Position numbers and translations under genes: made by a program
In this document: piece after piece, positions 14,452 to 22,220 of the stretch
Position numbering within the stretch: position 1 is the stretch's first letter
Layout: each line of letters begins with the position of its first letter
Notes under the pieces: model-generated
Database searches by the model: none
What the model was told of the DNA's origin: nothing
Seen by the model: the letters and a program-made list of their open reading frames with translations, nothing else
From: Meiothermus sp.
GTDB lineage: Bacteria > Deinococcota > Deinococci > Deinococcales > Thermaceae
DNA: 64,000 bases
Assembly: GCF_025060375.1 (NCBI RefSeq)
Contig: NZ_JANXCG010000038.1
Span: 1 to 64,000 of the forward strand
Direction of reading: 5' to 3'

Positions 14452-14745
14452 TTACTGACCCCCTTTCGGCTTTCGCTCAAACATTTCCAGCATGCGCTCG
14501 GTTACCGCGTAGCCCCCGGCGGCGTTGGCTGCCCCCAAGACCACGCCGAAAAAGCCGATGGCCTGCTCGAGGGGGGTCTCGGCATGACCCAGCACCACCA
14601 TGGCCCCTACCACCACGATGCCGTGGATGAAGTTGGAGCCGGACATCAGGGGGGTGTGCAGGATGACCGGTACCCGGCTGATTACCTCATACCCAGTAAA
14701 AGCGGCCAACAAGAAGATGTAGAGCGCAGCCCAGGTTGCGTCCAT
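14452..14745 (-). CDS. pntA2: NAD(P) transhydrogenase, subunit alpha part 2
   Basis: A 97-residue membrane protein corresponding to the C-terminal membrane part of PntA, separate here as in Thermus, Rhodospirillum and others. It has three to four hydrophobic segments (ALYIFLLAAFTGYEVI, MSGSNFIHGIVVVGAMVVL, AIGFFGVVLGAANAAGGYAVTERML), with the conserved HTPLMSGSNFIHGI motif. GGAGG lies before a double ATG; the second (14745) is better spaced. The stop of pntA1 overlaps these start codons, so the two are translationally coupled. The split is native, not a frameshift. Confidence 0.94.
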   Translation of the reverse strand: MDATWAALYIFLLAAFTGYEVISRVPVILHTPLMSGSNFIHGIVVVGAMVVLGHAETPLEQAIGFFGVVLGAANAAGGYAVTERMLEMFERKPKGGQ

Positions 14746-15872
14746 CATGAACCTCCAAGAAGCGCCCGGGTGGGCGCGTGGGCAATCTGGCCTTGGTGGG
14801 TCAGAAGGGCTCCAGCCAGAATCTCATCGCTCCAGTCGGGCTCGAGCCGACCCTCCTTGATGAGGAGCTTGGAGAGGTTGTAGAGATTTTTGGCGTACAT
14901 CTCGCTGGCGTGCACTGAAAGCGCGCTGGGCAGGTTCAAAGGCCCCACGACCTTGACCCCGTTGACCTCCACGGTCTCCCCGGGACGGGTTAGCTCGCAG
15001 TTGCCCCCTGATTCAGCGGCCAGGTCCACCACCACCGCGCCAGGGCTCATCCGCCCCACCATGTCGGCGGTGATGAGCACGGGAGCTCTGCGGCCTGGTA
15101 CCTGGGCGGTGGTGATCACCGCGTCCATGCCCCCCACCTCCTTGGCTAGGGCCTCGTGCTGGATTTTCCTCTCCTCTTCGGTGAGCTCACGGGCATAGCC
15201 TCCCTCGCCCTCGGCGCTGATGGGCAGTTCAATCACCCTAGCCCCCAGGGAAAGGGCCTGCTCGGCGGCGGCTTTGCGCACGTCGTAGGCCCAGACATTG
15301 GCCCCCAGGCGGCGGGCTGTGGCGATGGCTTGAAGGCCGGCCACCCCTACGCCCATCACCATCACCTTGGCCGGGCGAATGGTGCCTGCCGCGGTGGTGA
15401 GCATGGGGAAGAAGCGGCTGCTCTCGCGGGCGGCGATCAGCGCCGCCACATACCCTGCCACCGTGGCCTGGGATGAGAGGACATCCATGCTCTGGGCCCG
15501 GGTGATGCGGGGGATGAGCTCCATGGCCAGGGCGGTAAGGTTGCCATGGGCCATAGCCCTGACCCGTTCTGGGTCGCGGTGTGGGTACATCAGGCCCACC
15601 ACGATGGTGCCGGCCTCGAGCCGGGAAAGCTCCGGGGTTGGAAGGGGTTGCACGGTGAAGACCACCTGAGCCCCGGAAAAAAGCCCCTCCCGGTCCACCA
15701 CCTCGGCCCCTGCCTTTTGGTAGGCCTCGTCGGGGAAGTAGGCCCCAGCCCCTGCTCCGGTTTCCAGGCGTACCCTTACACCCTCCTTGACCAGCCGGCC
15801 CACCACCTCTGGGGTCAGGGCCACCCGGCGCTCGCCCGGCGTGGTCTCCTTGGGGACTGCAATCTGAACCAT
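14745..15872 (-). CDS. pntA1: NAD(P) transhydrogenase, subunit alpha part 1
   Basis: The 375-residue soluble NAD(H)-binding domain I of the transhydrogenase, of the alanine dehydrogenase/PntA family. Signatures: VAVPKE.TPGERRVALTPE at the start, LETGAGAGAYFPDEAYQKAGAE, the RITRAQSMDVLSSQATVAGY region, the dinucleotide fold VMVMGVGVAGLQAIATARRLGA, and GNCELTRPGE. ATG 15872 follows GGAGGTGGA, a good ribosome site, and gives the canonical start; the longer frame upstream is not conserved-looking. First gene of the pnt operon, with a TATACT -10 about 65 bases upstream and a hairpin in the leader (15904-15924). Confidence 0.95.
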   Translation of the reverse strand: MVQIAVPKETTPGERRVALTPEVVGRLVKEGVRVRLETGAGAGAYFPDEAYQKAGAEVVDREGLFSGAQVVFTVQPLPTPELSRLEAGTIVVGLMYPHRDPERVRAMAHGNLTALAMELIPRITRAQSMDVLSSQATVAGYVAALIAARESSRFFPMLTTAAGTIRPAKVMVMGVGVAGLQAIATARRLGANVWAYDVRKAAAEQALSLGARVIELPISAEGEGGYARELTEEERKIQHEALAKEVGGMDAVITTAQVPGRRAPVLITADMVGRMSPGAVVVDLAAESGGNCELTRPGETVEVNGVKVVGPLNLPSALSVHASEMYAKNLYNLSKLLIKEGRLEPDWSDEILAGALLTHQGQIAHAPTRALLGGS

Positions 15873-15903
15873 TCCACCTCCACACTCAGCCCTTAGGTCC
15901 CAG

Positions 15904-15924
15904 CCCAAGGGGTTCCCCATTGGG
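15904..15924 (-). promoter_or_regulatory. Hairpin in the pnt leader
   Basis: Nested pairing of CCCAA (15904-15908) with TTGGG (15920-15924) and GGGG (15909-15912) with CCCC (15915-15918), with one bulged base. It lies between the putative start site and pntA1; its role is unknown. Confidence 0.3.
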
Positions 15925-15935
15925 ACACAAGCGGC

Positions 15936-15941
15936 AGTATA
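15936..15941 (-). promoter_or_regulatory. pnt operon -10 box
   Basis: TATACT on the minus strand, about 64 bases before ATG 15872. No convincing -35 is visible at the normal distance. Confidence 0.4.
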
Positions 15942-15989
15942 CCAGGCCCACGGGGGGAACGGGCCCCTTATGTGCGTGCTTGGCTTGGT

Positions 15990-15995
15990 TAGAAT
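15990..15995 (+). promoter_or_regulatory. Leaderless-type -10 box, EamA transporter
   Basis: TAGAAT, 6 bases before ATG 16002. Confidence 0.5.
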
Positions 15996-16001
15996 CGCAG
16001 C

Positions 16002-16898
16002 ATGCGAGCAGGGGCCCTCACGGTTGTGGCGGTGCTTTCGGTAGGTATAGCGGCCATCTCGTTTGGCTCTATCTTTGTGCGGCTGGCCAGCCAAAGTGCG
16101 GGGGAGAGCGGCCTAGGGTTCAGTCTGGTGATGAGTGCCCTGCGGATGGGCATTGCTAGCCTGCTCCTGCTTCCAGCTTGGTGGGGTTTGCGGACCCTTA
16201 AGGCCCACCGGAACCCCTGGCCCCACGCCTTAGGGGCTGGTCTCTTTCTCGCCCTCCACTTCGCTACCTGGATCACCTCTTTAGGCCTTACCAGCATCGC
16301 TGCCAGCACCGTGTTGGTCACCTCTACCCCGGTCTGGATGGCCTTGTTTTCCTGGTGGTGGCTTGGCCTACCTCCCAGCCGCCTGACCCTTCTAGCCATC
16401 GGGATAGCCCTGGGAGGAGCGGCGGTGGTGGGGCTGGCCGATGCGGGCAACAGCCCGGCCAAAGACCCTCTGCTGGGCAATTTGTTGGCCTTGTGTGGGG
16501 CTCTGGCGGCGGCGGTTTACCTGATTCTAGGCCGCGAGGCCCAACGGCGGGGAATGGGCATTGGGGTCTACATCGCGGTGGCCTACACCACCGCGGCCCT
16601 TCTTTTACTGCCCCTGCCCCCCCTGTTGGGGGCAGGCTACCTGGGTTACCCCCCTCTCACCTACCTTTGGATTGCCCTGATGGCGTTGTTTCCCCAGCTT
16701 TTGGGCCACACCAGCCTGAACTGGGCCATGCGCCGAATCCACCCTGTGCTGGTGAGCTTGGTAACCCTTTTGGAACCCGTGGGGGCTAGCCTGCTAGCCT
16801 TGCTCATTTTTGCCGAGGTGCCCTCCGTTCAGGTGGTGTGGGGAGGGGTGTTGTTGCTGGTGGGGGTAGGGCTGGCCGTTTGGGGGAATCGGGGATGA
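16002..16898 (+). CDS. EamA/DMT family transporter
   Basis: A 298-residue integral membrane protein with about ten helices in two similar halves, the mark of the drug/metabolite transporter (EamA, formerly DUF6) family. The first half carries ISFGSIFVRLA, LRMGIASLLLLPAWW, LGAGLFLALHFATWITSLGLTSIAASTVLVTSTPVWMAL; the second half repeats it with GNLLALCGALAAAVYLILGR and HPVLVSLVTLLEPVGASLLALLIFAEVP, the usual 'TLLEPV...A..F.E' pattern. Members export amino acids, nucleosides or toxic compounds; the substrate cannot be told. Single gene, divergent from pnt. Confidence 0.85.
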   Translation: MRAGALTVVAVLSVGIAAISFGSIFVRLASQSAGESGLGFSLVMSALRMGIASLLLLPAWWGLRTLKAHRNPWPHALGAGLFLALHFATWITSLGLTSIAASTVLVTSTPVWMALFSWWWLGLPPSRLTLLAIGIALGGAAVVGLADAGNSPAKDPLLGNLLALCGALAAAVYLILGREAQRRGMGIGVYIAVAYTTAALLLLPLPPLLGAGYLGYPPLTYLWIALMALFPQLLGHTSLNWAMRRIHPVLVSLVTLLEPVGASLLALLIFAEVPSVQVVWGGVLLLVGVGLAVWGNRG

Positions 16899-16922
16899 GG
16901 CTGCCTGGGCGGTTTTTTGAGT

Positions 16923-16928
16923 TATCCT
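16923..16928 (+). promoter_or_regulatory. Leaderless-type -10 box, pantothenate kinase-like gene
   Basis: TATCCT, 7 bases before ATG 16936. Confidence 0.4.
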
Positions 16929-16935
16929 GAAGCCG

Positions 16936-17754
16936 ATGTTGCGGCTGGGCGTGGACTTTGGGCTGACCAACACCGATGTGGTTCTGGTTGAAGGCCATCG
17001 GATTGTTGCCGAGAGGACCCTGCAAACCGGCCCAGCCAGCCTCGAGGCCCTTCACCAGGCGTTGGAGGTTCTAGGGTTACAACCCGCTCAACTGGAGCTT
17101 GTCGCTTGTACGGGCGGCCTTTCCCGCCGCCTGCCCGACGACTTCGAGGGGCTGCGGCTGGAGAAGGTTGGGGAGGCCCTAGCGGTGGGCCGTGGAGGCC
17201 TGGCCCTGGCCGGGTTTTCCGAGGCTTTGGTGGTCTCCGCTGGGACCGGAACCGCCATGGTTGCGGCTCGAGGCAACAGCGCTCAGCACTTCACTGGCTC
17301 GGCGGTGGGCGGGGGTACGCTGCTTGGGCTTTCCCGGCTGCTGTTGGGTACCGCCGACCCCCTGGAGGTAGCCTATCTGGCCGAAAGGGGCGACCCTAGC
17401 CGGGTGGACTCCACCCTTCTGGATGCGATTGGGGGTGGTATAGGCCACCTGCCTCCCGATGCCACCGCAGTCAACCTAGGACGCCTGGTGCGGGAAGCCC
17501 CTCCCCGCCCCGAGGACCTGGCTGCAGGGCTGGTTACCCTGGTGGGCCAGGTAATCGCTGTAATTGCCCTCAATGCAGCAAAAGCTGCAGGTCTGTCCCG
17601 GATTGTGCTGGTGGGTCATCTGACTGATCTGGCCCCCGTCCGCGCCGCTTTGGAGAGGGTCTGGCGCTTCTATCAGGTGGAGCCCAGGCCCCTCATCCCC
17701 CCCAAAGCGGGCCTTGCCACAGCCTACGGCGCGGTCCTGTGCAGCCTGGGGTAG
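16936..17754 (+). CDS. Type II pantothenate kinase-like protein
   Basis: A 272-residue protein of the ASKHA (actin/hexokinase-like) ATPase superfamily. It starts with the phosphate-1 loop LGVDFGLTNTDVVLV; the centre has VVSAGTGTAMVAA and GGGTLLGLSRLLLGT, and the end has the adenosine motif IVLVGHLTDLAPVRAAL and a GLATAYGAV terminus. This order matches type II pantothenate kinases (Fumble-like, CoaW), which phosphorylate pantothenate in CoA synthesis. BadF/BcrA-type ATPases are the main alternative. The organism may have another pantothenate kinase outside the window. The next gene, apgM, follows after 60 bp with its own promoter. Confidence 0.65.
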   Translation: MLRLGVDFGLTNTDVVLVEGHRIVAERTLQTGPASLEALHQALEVLGLQPAQLELVACTGGLSRRLPDDFEGLRLEKVGEALAVGRGGLALAGFSEALVVSAGTGTAMVAARGNSAQHFTGSAVGGGTLLGLSRLLLGTADPLEVAYLAERGDPSRVDSTLLDAIGGGIGHLPPDATAVNLGRLVREAPPRPEDLAAGLVTLVGQVIAVIALNAAKAAGLSRIVLVGHLTDLAPVRAALERVWRFYQVEPRPLIPPKAGLATAYGAVLCSLG

Positions 17755-17801
17755 CCACCGCAGGGCTGGAGGATGCGGTTAGGGTATCCCTGGCCGCCCT
17801 T

Positions 17802-17807
17802 TAGAAT
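17802..17807 (+). promoter_or_regulatory. Leaderless-type -10 box, apgM
   Basis: TAGAAT, 7 bases before ATG 17815; a weak TTAGGG lies 17 bp further upstream. Confidence 0.5.
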
Positions 17808-17814
17808 AGGGCCC

Positions 17815-19041
17815 ATGGACATGCTTCAGGTTGTCGCTGAGCTGGCCCAAAAAACCCCTTCCAAGATTCTCCTGGTCGTGCTGGATGGCGTGGGCGGGCT
17901 ACCCCAGGAACCCGGCGGCCCTACTGAACTGGCCGCGGCCCACACCCCCAACCTGGATGGGCTGGCTAGAGAGGGTGCGCTAGGGCTTCTCACACCGGTG
18001 TACCCCGGCCTCGCCCCTGGCTCGGGGCCGGGCCACCTGGCGCTTTTTGGCTACGACCCCTTTCGCTATCGGGTGGGTCGGGGGGCCCTCTCGGCCATCG
18101 GCATAGGGGCCGACTTTAGGGATGGCGATGTGGCGGTGCGGGGCAACTTCGCCACCTTGGATGAGGCCGGTCGGGTGGTGGACCGCCGGGCGGGCCGCCC
18201 CAGCGACGAGGAGAACGCCCGGGTGGTGAGCAAGCTTCGGTCGGCTATTCAAGGGCTAGAGGGCGTGCAGGTAAGCTTTTACACAGAGTCCGAGCACCGC
18301 TTTTTGGTGGTCCTGCGAGGGGAGGGGCTGGGCGAGCAGGTTACCGATACCGACCCCCAGAGGACGGGGGTAGCCCCCCTTTTGGCCCAGGCTAGGGCGA
18401 GCGATGCCCCCAGCCAGCGCACCGCCCAGGTGCTCAACCTTCTGACCGAGCGCATCCGGGCGGTGCTCTCCGATGAGCCGAGGATCAACGGAGCGCTTTT
18501 CCGGGGGGTTTCCCTCAGGCCCCGCTTTCCCCAGATGTCCGAGGTGTACCAGCTTAGGCCAGCCTGTATCGCCAGCTATCCGATGTACAAGGGGCTGGCC
18601 AGCCTGGTGGGGATGGAGGTTCTCCCCGTGGAGGGGGCGGAGGATGCCCCAGAAGGTAAGCTGAAGGCCCTCCGGGAGAACTGGAGCCGCTTTGACTTTT
18701 TCTACCTGCATTTCAAGAAGACCGATGCCACCGGGGAAGATGGCAACTTTGCGGAGAAGGTTCGAAAGATAGAGGCTTTCGACCGACTACTGCCCGAGCT
18801 TCTAGCCCTAAAACCCGAGGTGCTCGCCATTACCGGCGATCACGCCACCCCTTCGGTCCTCAAGGCCCACTCTTGGCATCCAGTGCCCCTTTTGCTGCGA
18901 GCCCCCTGGCTGCGCAACGACCCGGCCCAGCGTTTTACAGAGGATGAGGCGGCCCGCGGCAGCCTGGGGCACCTGCGCGGGGTAGAGCTGATGCCTTTGC
19001 TGATGGCCCATGCGGGCAAGCTGCAGAAGTATGGGGCCTGA
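17815..19041 (+). CDS. apgM: 2,3-bisphosphoglycerate-independent phosphoglycerate mutase, archaeal type
   Basis: A 408-residue metal-dependent mutase of the alkaline phosphatase superfamily that interconverts 2- and 3-phosphoglycerate in glycolysis. Family signatures: [13 protein letters not shown] with the first metal-binding Asp, [75 protein letters not shown], and [23 protein letters not shown] with the metal-binding histidines. The short archaeal type (apgM) rather than the 510-residue GpmI type. Start at ATG 17815, seven bases after TAGAAT. Thermus carries the same type. A weak terminator follows at 19117. Confidence 0.94.
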   Translation: MDMLQVVAELAQKTPSKILLVVLDGVGGLPQEPGGPTELAAAHTPNLDGLAREGALGLLTPVYPGLAPGSGPGHLALFGYDPFRYRVGRGALSAIGIGADFRDGDVAVRGNFATLDEAGRVVDRRAGRPSDEENARVVSKLRSAIQGLEGVQVSFYTESEHRFLVVLRGEGLGEQVTDTDPQRTGVAPLLAQARASDAPSQRTAQVLNLLTERIRAVLSDEPRINGALFRGVSLRPRFPQMSEVYQLRPACIASYPMYKGLASLVGMEVLPVEGAEDAPEGKLKALRENWSRFDFFYLHFKKTDATGEDGNFAEKVRKIEAFDRLLPELLALKPEVLAITGDHATPSVLKAHSWHPVPLLLRAPWLRNDPAQRFTEDEAARGSLGHLRGVELMPLLMAHAGKLQKYGA

Positions 19042-19116
19042 GCTGCTGATTGTTCTTGGTGGTCTGGGCAGGCGATGAATTTGGGGTATTGTCGGCCTTG
19101 GCGATGATTGGGCCGT

Positions 19117-19132
19117 CCCGGCCTGAGCCGGG
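19117..19132 (+). terminator. Weak terminator candidate after apgM
   Basis: CCCGGC (19117-19122), CTGA, GCCGGG (19127-19132), followed by TTCTCTCC. The tail is pyrimidine-rich but not a clean T-run. Confidence 0.35.
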
Positions 19133-19262
19133 TTCTCTCCCAGGCTGGATGGGGTGTCCTGAATCAGCCGGTCATCGGTAAGGCGAGTGGTGCGGTGGGC
19201 CTTCGCGGTGGCCCGGTCTGCAGGATAGGGCGCCGGCAGGTCGGGTGTGGCTTGGACGAGCT

Positions 19263-19288
19263 GGACCGCTCCGCCGATGGAGCGGTCC
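19263..19288. repeat. Perfect 10-bp inverted repeat
   Basis: GGACCGCTCC, six-base loop GCCGAT, GGAGCGGTCC, in the gap between apgM and trmH. No T-run follows on either strand. Confidence 0.6.
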
Positions 19289-19382
19289 TCAGCGTCAAAG
19301 GTGCGTGGGTTCCGGCCTGGAATTGGCAGGGTGGCCGGGTGCCCGCTGGTCTGGGCTCCAAGCCTTCTTGAGCCTGTGGCAC

Positions 19383-20009
19383 CTAACCCCGGCCCCGCTC
19401 GTGTCGAGTTATCCATCCCTCGAGCACCGCCGCGTACTGTTCGGGGGTAAGCCGCACCCGGTCGTAGAACCCGGCCTTGAGGCGTTGCCGCTGGGCCTCG
19501 AAGAGTATAACCGCTGCGGCTACCGAGACGTTCAGGCTTTGGACCATGCCCAGCATGGGGATCCGCACATGTCCGTCGGCCAGGGCCGCGGCCTCGGGGG
19601 AAACCCCCCACTTTTCGGTGCCCAGCAGGATGCAGGTGGGCTGGGTGTAGTCGGCCTCGCGGTAGTCAACCGCTTGCTCGGAGAGGTGGGCGGCGAGCAC
19701 CTGGAACCCCTGGGCTTTCAGGTAGGCGAGGGCGGAAGGGGTGTCCTCATGTACCTTGAGGCCTATCCACTTGATGGCAGAGCCGGAGGTCTCGAGGTGG
19801 GTTTTCCCCCCGAGCTCGAGCCCCTCCTCCACCTCGGGCAGGCCGTGCTTGGCTGGGACTGCATGGGCCTCCAGCACCCCTACCGCGTCGCAGGAACGAA
19901 GGATGGCCGAGAAGTTGTGGGGCTTGTGCACCCGCTCCATCAGCACCGTGAGGTCGGGTTGCCGTTTGTCCAGTACCGCGCGCATCCGGGCCAGTCGCTC
20001 AGGCGTCAC
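19383..20009 (-). CDS. trmH: tRNA (guanosine-18-2'-O)-methyltransferase
   Basis: A SPOUT-class enzyme that methylates the ribose of G18 in the D-loop of tRNAs, stabilising them in thermophiles. The 208-residue protein has the family motifs: [27 protein letters not shown] (motif 1), [19 protein letters not shown] (motif 2) and [27 protein letters not shown] (motif 3, the trefoil-knot SAM site). From memory it is very close to the Thermus thermophilus TrmH. Start GTG 20009, eight bases after TAGAAT. Divergent from the oxidoreductase gene, with the two -10 boxes only 6 bp apart. Confidence 0.95.
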   Translation of the reverse strand: MTPERLARMRAVLDKRQPDLTVLMERVHKPHNFSAILRSCDAVGVLEAHAVPAKHGLPEVEEGLELGGKTHLETSGSAIKWIGLKVHEDTPSALAYLKAQGFQVLAAHLSEQAVDYREADYTQPTCILLGTEKWGVSPEAAALADGHVRIPMLGMVQSLNVSVAAAVILFEAQRQRLKAGFYDRVRLTPEQYAAVLEGWITRHERGRG

Positions 20010-20017
20010 GCCAGAGG

Positions 20018-20035
20018 ATTCTACCGTGTCAAAAT
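20018..20035. promoter_or_regulatory. Back-to-back -10 boxes of trmH and the quinone oxidoreductase
   Basis: TAGAAT on the minus strand (20018-20023), 8 bases before trmH GTG 20009, and CAAAAT on the plus strand (20030-20035), 6 bases before ATG 20042. The two start sites face away from each other within 33 bp. Confidence 0.4.
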
Positions 20036-20041
20036 GGCCCC

Positions 20042-21010
20042 ATGAAAGCCGTTTTGGTTGAACAAAATGGTCCGCCCGAGGCGCTTCGCTACCGGGAGGT
20101 ACCCGACCCCAGCCCCGGATTGGGGGAGGTACTCATCCGCACTACCCTCACGAGCCTTAACTTTGCCGACGTACTGGCCCGCCGAGGGGGGTACGAGGCA
20201 GGGGCTGTTCCCCCTTTCATCCCAGGGTTGGACGTGGTGGGGGTCGTAGAGGCGTTGGGCGAGGGGGTGGAGGGGCTTCGGGTGGGGCAGCGGGTGGTCG
20301 CGTTTGCCACCGGGGGCTCGTACGCGGAGAAGGTACTCGCCAAGGCGGTGCTCACCTATCCGTTGCCCCCCGATTTGCCCGATGAGGCGGTGGCGGGTCT
20401 TACCGTGCTGGTTACAGCCTACAACACCCTGGTCTGGGCAGGGAGGATGGAACCGGGGGAGCGGGTCTTGGTTCAGGCCGCTGCCGGTGGGGTGGGCAGT
20501 ACTGCGGTGCAGATGGCCAAGGCCCTGGGTGCAGGTCTAGTCCTCGGCGCAGTAGGTCAAGCGGAAAAGGCAGAGTTTGTGCGTGGGCTGGGGGCCGATG
20601 CGGTTCTGACCTATGGAGGCTTGGCCGAGCGGGTGCTCGAGCTTACGAACCAAGACGGGGTGGACCTGATTTTAGACTCGGTGGCGGGTTCGGTTTTTGA
20701 GGAAGGCCTGCGCTGCTTGGCTCCCTTTGGCCGGCTGGTGGTCTTCGGCCATGCCAGCGGACAGCCTGGCCGCTTTGAGACCCGCCCCTTGCATCGCCAG
20801 ACCAAGGCCGTGGTGGGCTACAGCAGTGGGCACTACCGAAGAAGCCGTCCGGAGCGGCTTAGGCCCAGCGTAGAGGCGGTGTTTTCCTTGCTGCGTCAGG
20901 GGAAGGTTCGGCTCCAAATAGGGGCTCGTTTCCACCTGAGTGAGGCCAGCCAGGCCCACGCCCTTATGGAGAGCCGGCGCAGCATAGGGAAGATCCTGCT
21001 GTACCCCTAG
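20042..21010 (+). CDS. NADPH:quinone oxidoreductase, zeta-crystallin-like
   Basis: A 322-residue zinc-free member of the medium-chain dehydrogenase/reductase family. It opens with [21 protein letters not shown], has a GroES-like first domain ([43 protein letters not shown]) and the NADPH-binding fold [20 protein letters not shown]. The end, [35 protein letters not shown], is typical of Qor proteins. It reduces quinones or enones, possibly as a detoxification enzyme; the substrate is unknown. Its stop shares the CTAG tetramer with the stop of hisG on the other strand. Confidence 0.88.
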   Translation: MKAVLVEQNGPPEALRYREVPDPSPGLGEVLIRTTLTSLNFADVLARRGGYEAGAVPPFIPGLDVVGVVEALGEGVEGLRVGQRVVAFATGGSYAEKVLAKAVLTYPLPPDLPDEAVAGLTVLVTAYNTLVWAGRMEPGERVLVQAAAGGVGSTAVQMAKALGAGLVLGAVGQAEKAEFVRGLGADAVLTYGGLAERVLELTNQDGVDLILDSVAGSVFEEGLRCLAPFGRLVVFGHASGQPGRFETRPLHRQTKAVVGYSSGHYRRSRPERLRPSVEAVFSLLRQGKVRLQIGARFHLSEASQAHALMESRRSIGKILLYP

Positions 21011-21648
21011 GTTCCAGCAGGGTGCCTTTGGGCGTTGGCCCGAAGCCGGTCAATCAAAGGGCGCAGCAGTTCGCGCTTCAGCTTTAGGGCCTGCCGGTTG
21101 ACGATGAAGCGAGCGGTTGAATGGGCCAGCACCTCGAGCTCCACCAGCCCCGCAGCCCGCAGGGTGGCCCCGGTCTGTACCACGTCGACCACGGCGTCGG
21201 CTAGGCCAGTCAGGGCGGCCAGCTCCACGTTTCCGGAAAGCGGTATTACATCGGCCGCCCAGCCGCGCTCCCGCAAAACCTGGGCGGTGAACCGGGGGTA
21301 CTTGGTGGCAATGCGCCGGAGGGGGCCGTTGGCCCTGGGGTGGCGGATGAGGGAGAGCCGGCAGGCCCCTGTGCCCAGATCTACCGGCTCATACACATCC
21401 CTCCCAGATTCCAGGAGGACGTCCTTGCCCACCACCCCTACGTCGGCGATGCCCAGATCTACGTAAGTGGGCACGTCGTGGTTGCGCAGCTCCAGAAGCG
21501 CCACGCCCCCCTCCTGGCCGTGGAGCAGGGCTCGCTCATTGCCCAAGGGGGGCAGCTCCAGCCCGGCCTCGAGGAGGGCTTTGTAGCCGTCGGTGAAGTT
21601 GCGCCCCTTGGGCAGGGCCACCACCAGGGTGTAGCGTCCGCGAATCAT
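21007..21648 (-). CDS. hisG: ATP phosphoribosyltransferase catalytic subunit, short form
   Basis: HisG joins ATP and PRPP in the first step of histidine synthesis. The 213-residue protein is the short form, which lacks the C-terminal regulatory domain and needs HisZ (not in the window). Signatures: [44 protein letters not shown], and the PRPP loop [19 protein letters not shown] followed by [11 protein letters not shown] 21648 is chosen: it gives the canonical N-terminus and lies 7 bases from TATAAG, whereas the longer frame runs into the divergent thioesterase gene. Confidence 0.94.
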   Translation of the reverse strand: MIRGRYTLVVALPKGRNFTDGYKALLEAGLELPPLGNERALLHGQEGGVALLELRNHDVPTYVDLGIADVGVVGKDVLLESGRDVYEPVDLGTGACRLSLIRHPRANGPLRRIATKYPRFTAQVLRERGWAADVIPLSGNVELAALTGLADAVVDVVQTGATLRAAGLVELEVLAHSTARFIVNRQALKLKRELLRPLIDRLRANAQRHPAGT

Positions 21649-21655
21649 CCCTGCC

Positions 21656-21661
21656 CTTATA
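21656..21661 (-). promoter_or_regulatory. Leaderless-type -10 box, hisG
   Basis: TATAAG on the minus strand, 7 bases before ATG 21648. Confidence 0.4.
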
Positions 21662-21693
21662 TCACAGACCCCTCCCATCGGTGAAAGCTGGGA

Positions 21694-21699
21694 TAGAAT
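21694..21699 (+). promoter_or_regulatory. Leaderless-type -10 box, thioesterase
   Basis: TAGAAT, 7 bases before ATG 21707. Confidence 0.5.
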
Positions 21700-21706
21700 C
21701 TCTCCC

Positions 21707-22111
21707 ATGCGCTTTCCCGTGCGCGTCCCTATTGAGGTGCGCTTCAGCGACCTGGATACCCTAAAGCACGTCAACAACGCAGTCTACCTGACTTACGACG
21801 AGATGGCCCGCGGCCACTACCTACGTCGGGTTGGAGCCGCTATAGACAGCGGTAACTTTGTGATGGCTAGGGCCGAGGTGGACTACATAAGGCCCATTCT
21901 TTTCGGCCAGCGGGTGGAGGTGGCCCTGCGGGTGGAGCGGGTGGGCCGCTCGAGCTTCCGCACCTACAGCGAGACCTGGGCCGATGGCCAGCTTGCGGCC
22001 CAGACCCGGGTGGTGGTGGTCTGGCTCGAGGAGGGAAAGCCCGCCCCGGTGCCCGAATGGCTGCGCCAGGGAATTCGGAGGCTCGAGGTAGAGCCGGTGG
22101 AAGGGCTCTAA
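21707..22111 (+). CDS. Acyl-CoA thioesterase, hot-dog fold (4HBT family)
   Basis: A 134-residue hot-dog fold protein of the 4-hydroxybenzoyl-CoA thioesterase/YbgC group. The N-terminal signature [19 protein letters not shown] carries the catalytic Asp, the HVNNxxY helix start follows, and [21 protein letters not shown] forms the central strands. It hydrolyses acyl-CoA or acyl-carrier thioesters; the physiological substrate is unknown. No operon partner: hisG is divergent and the S41 protease gene is convergent, with a GGTGCC/GGCACC stem (22176-22193) in the 109-bp gap that lacks a T-run. Confidence 0.87.
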   Translation: MRFPVRVPIEVRFSDLDTLKHVNNAVYLTYDEMARGHYLRRVGAAIDSGNFVMARAEVDYIRPILFGQRVEVALRVERVGRSSFRTYSETWADGQLAAQTRVVVVWLEEGKPAPVPEWLRQGIRRLEVEPVEGL

Positions 22112-22220
22112 CCCGCATCCGCGCTCGAGCTGGGTATCCTACGGGTGGCTGTCCATCAGGGAGTCTGCCAGTGTTGGTGCCCCAGCCGGCACCTGCTGTG
22201 GAGGTCCTAGGGAGGGGGAA

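Larger units (their letters stand above)
19042..19382. other. 341-bp stretch without a convincing gene
   Basis: Between the convergent genes apgM and trmH. It contains a hairpin CCCGGC/GCCGGG (19117-19132) and a perfect 10-bp inverted repeat GGACCGCTCC/GGAGCGGTCC around a 6-base loop (19263-19288). Open frames exist on both strands, but their proteins (rich in Gly, Pro, Arg and Ser) look non-coding. It could be a gene remnant or hold a small RNA; nothing shows which. Confidence 0.4.

Noticed and set aside
14452..15872. Possible frameshift splitting pntA
   Set aside because: Separate pntA1 and pntA2 with their own ribosome sites and a start-stop overlap are the normal arrangement in several bacteria including Thermus.
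19108..19371. Short frames in the gap between apgM and trmH (87 codons plus, 72 codons minus)
   Set aside because: No ribosome site or domain; the strong hairpin inside and the residue composition argue against translation.
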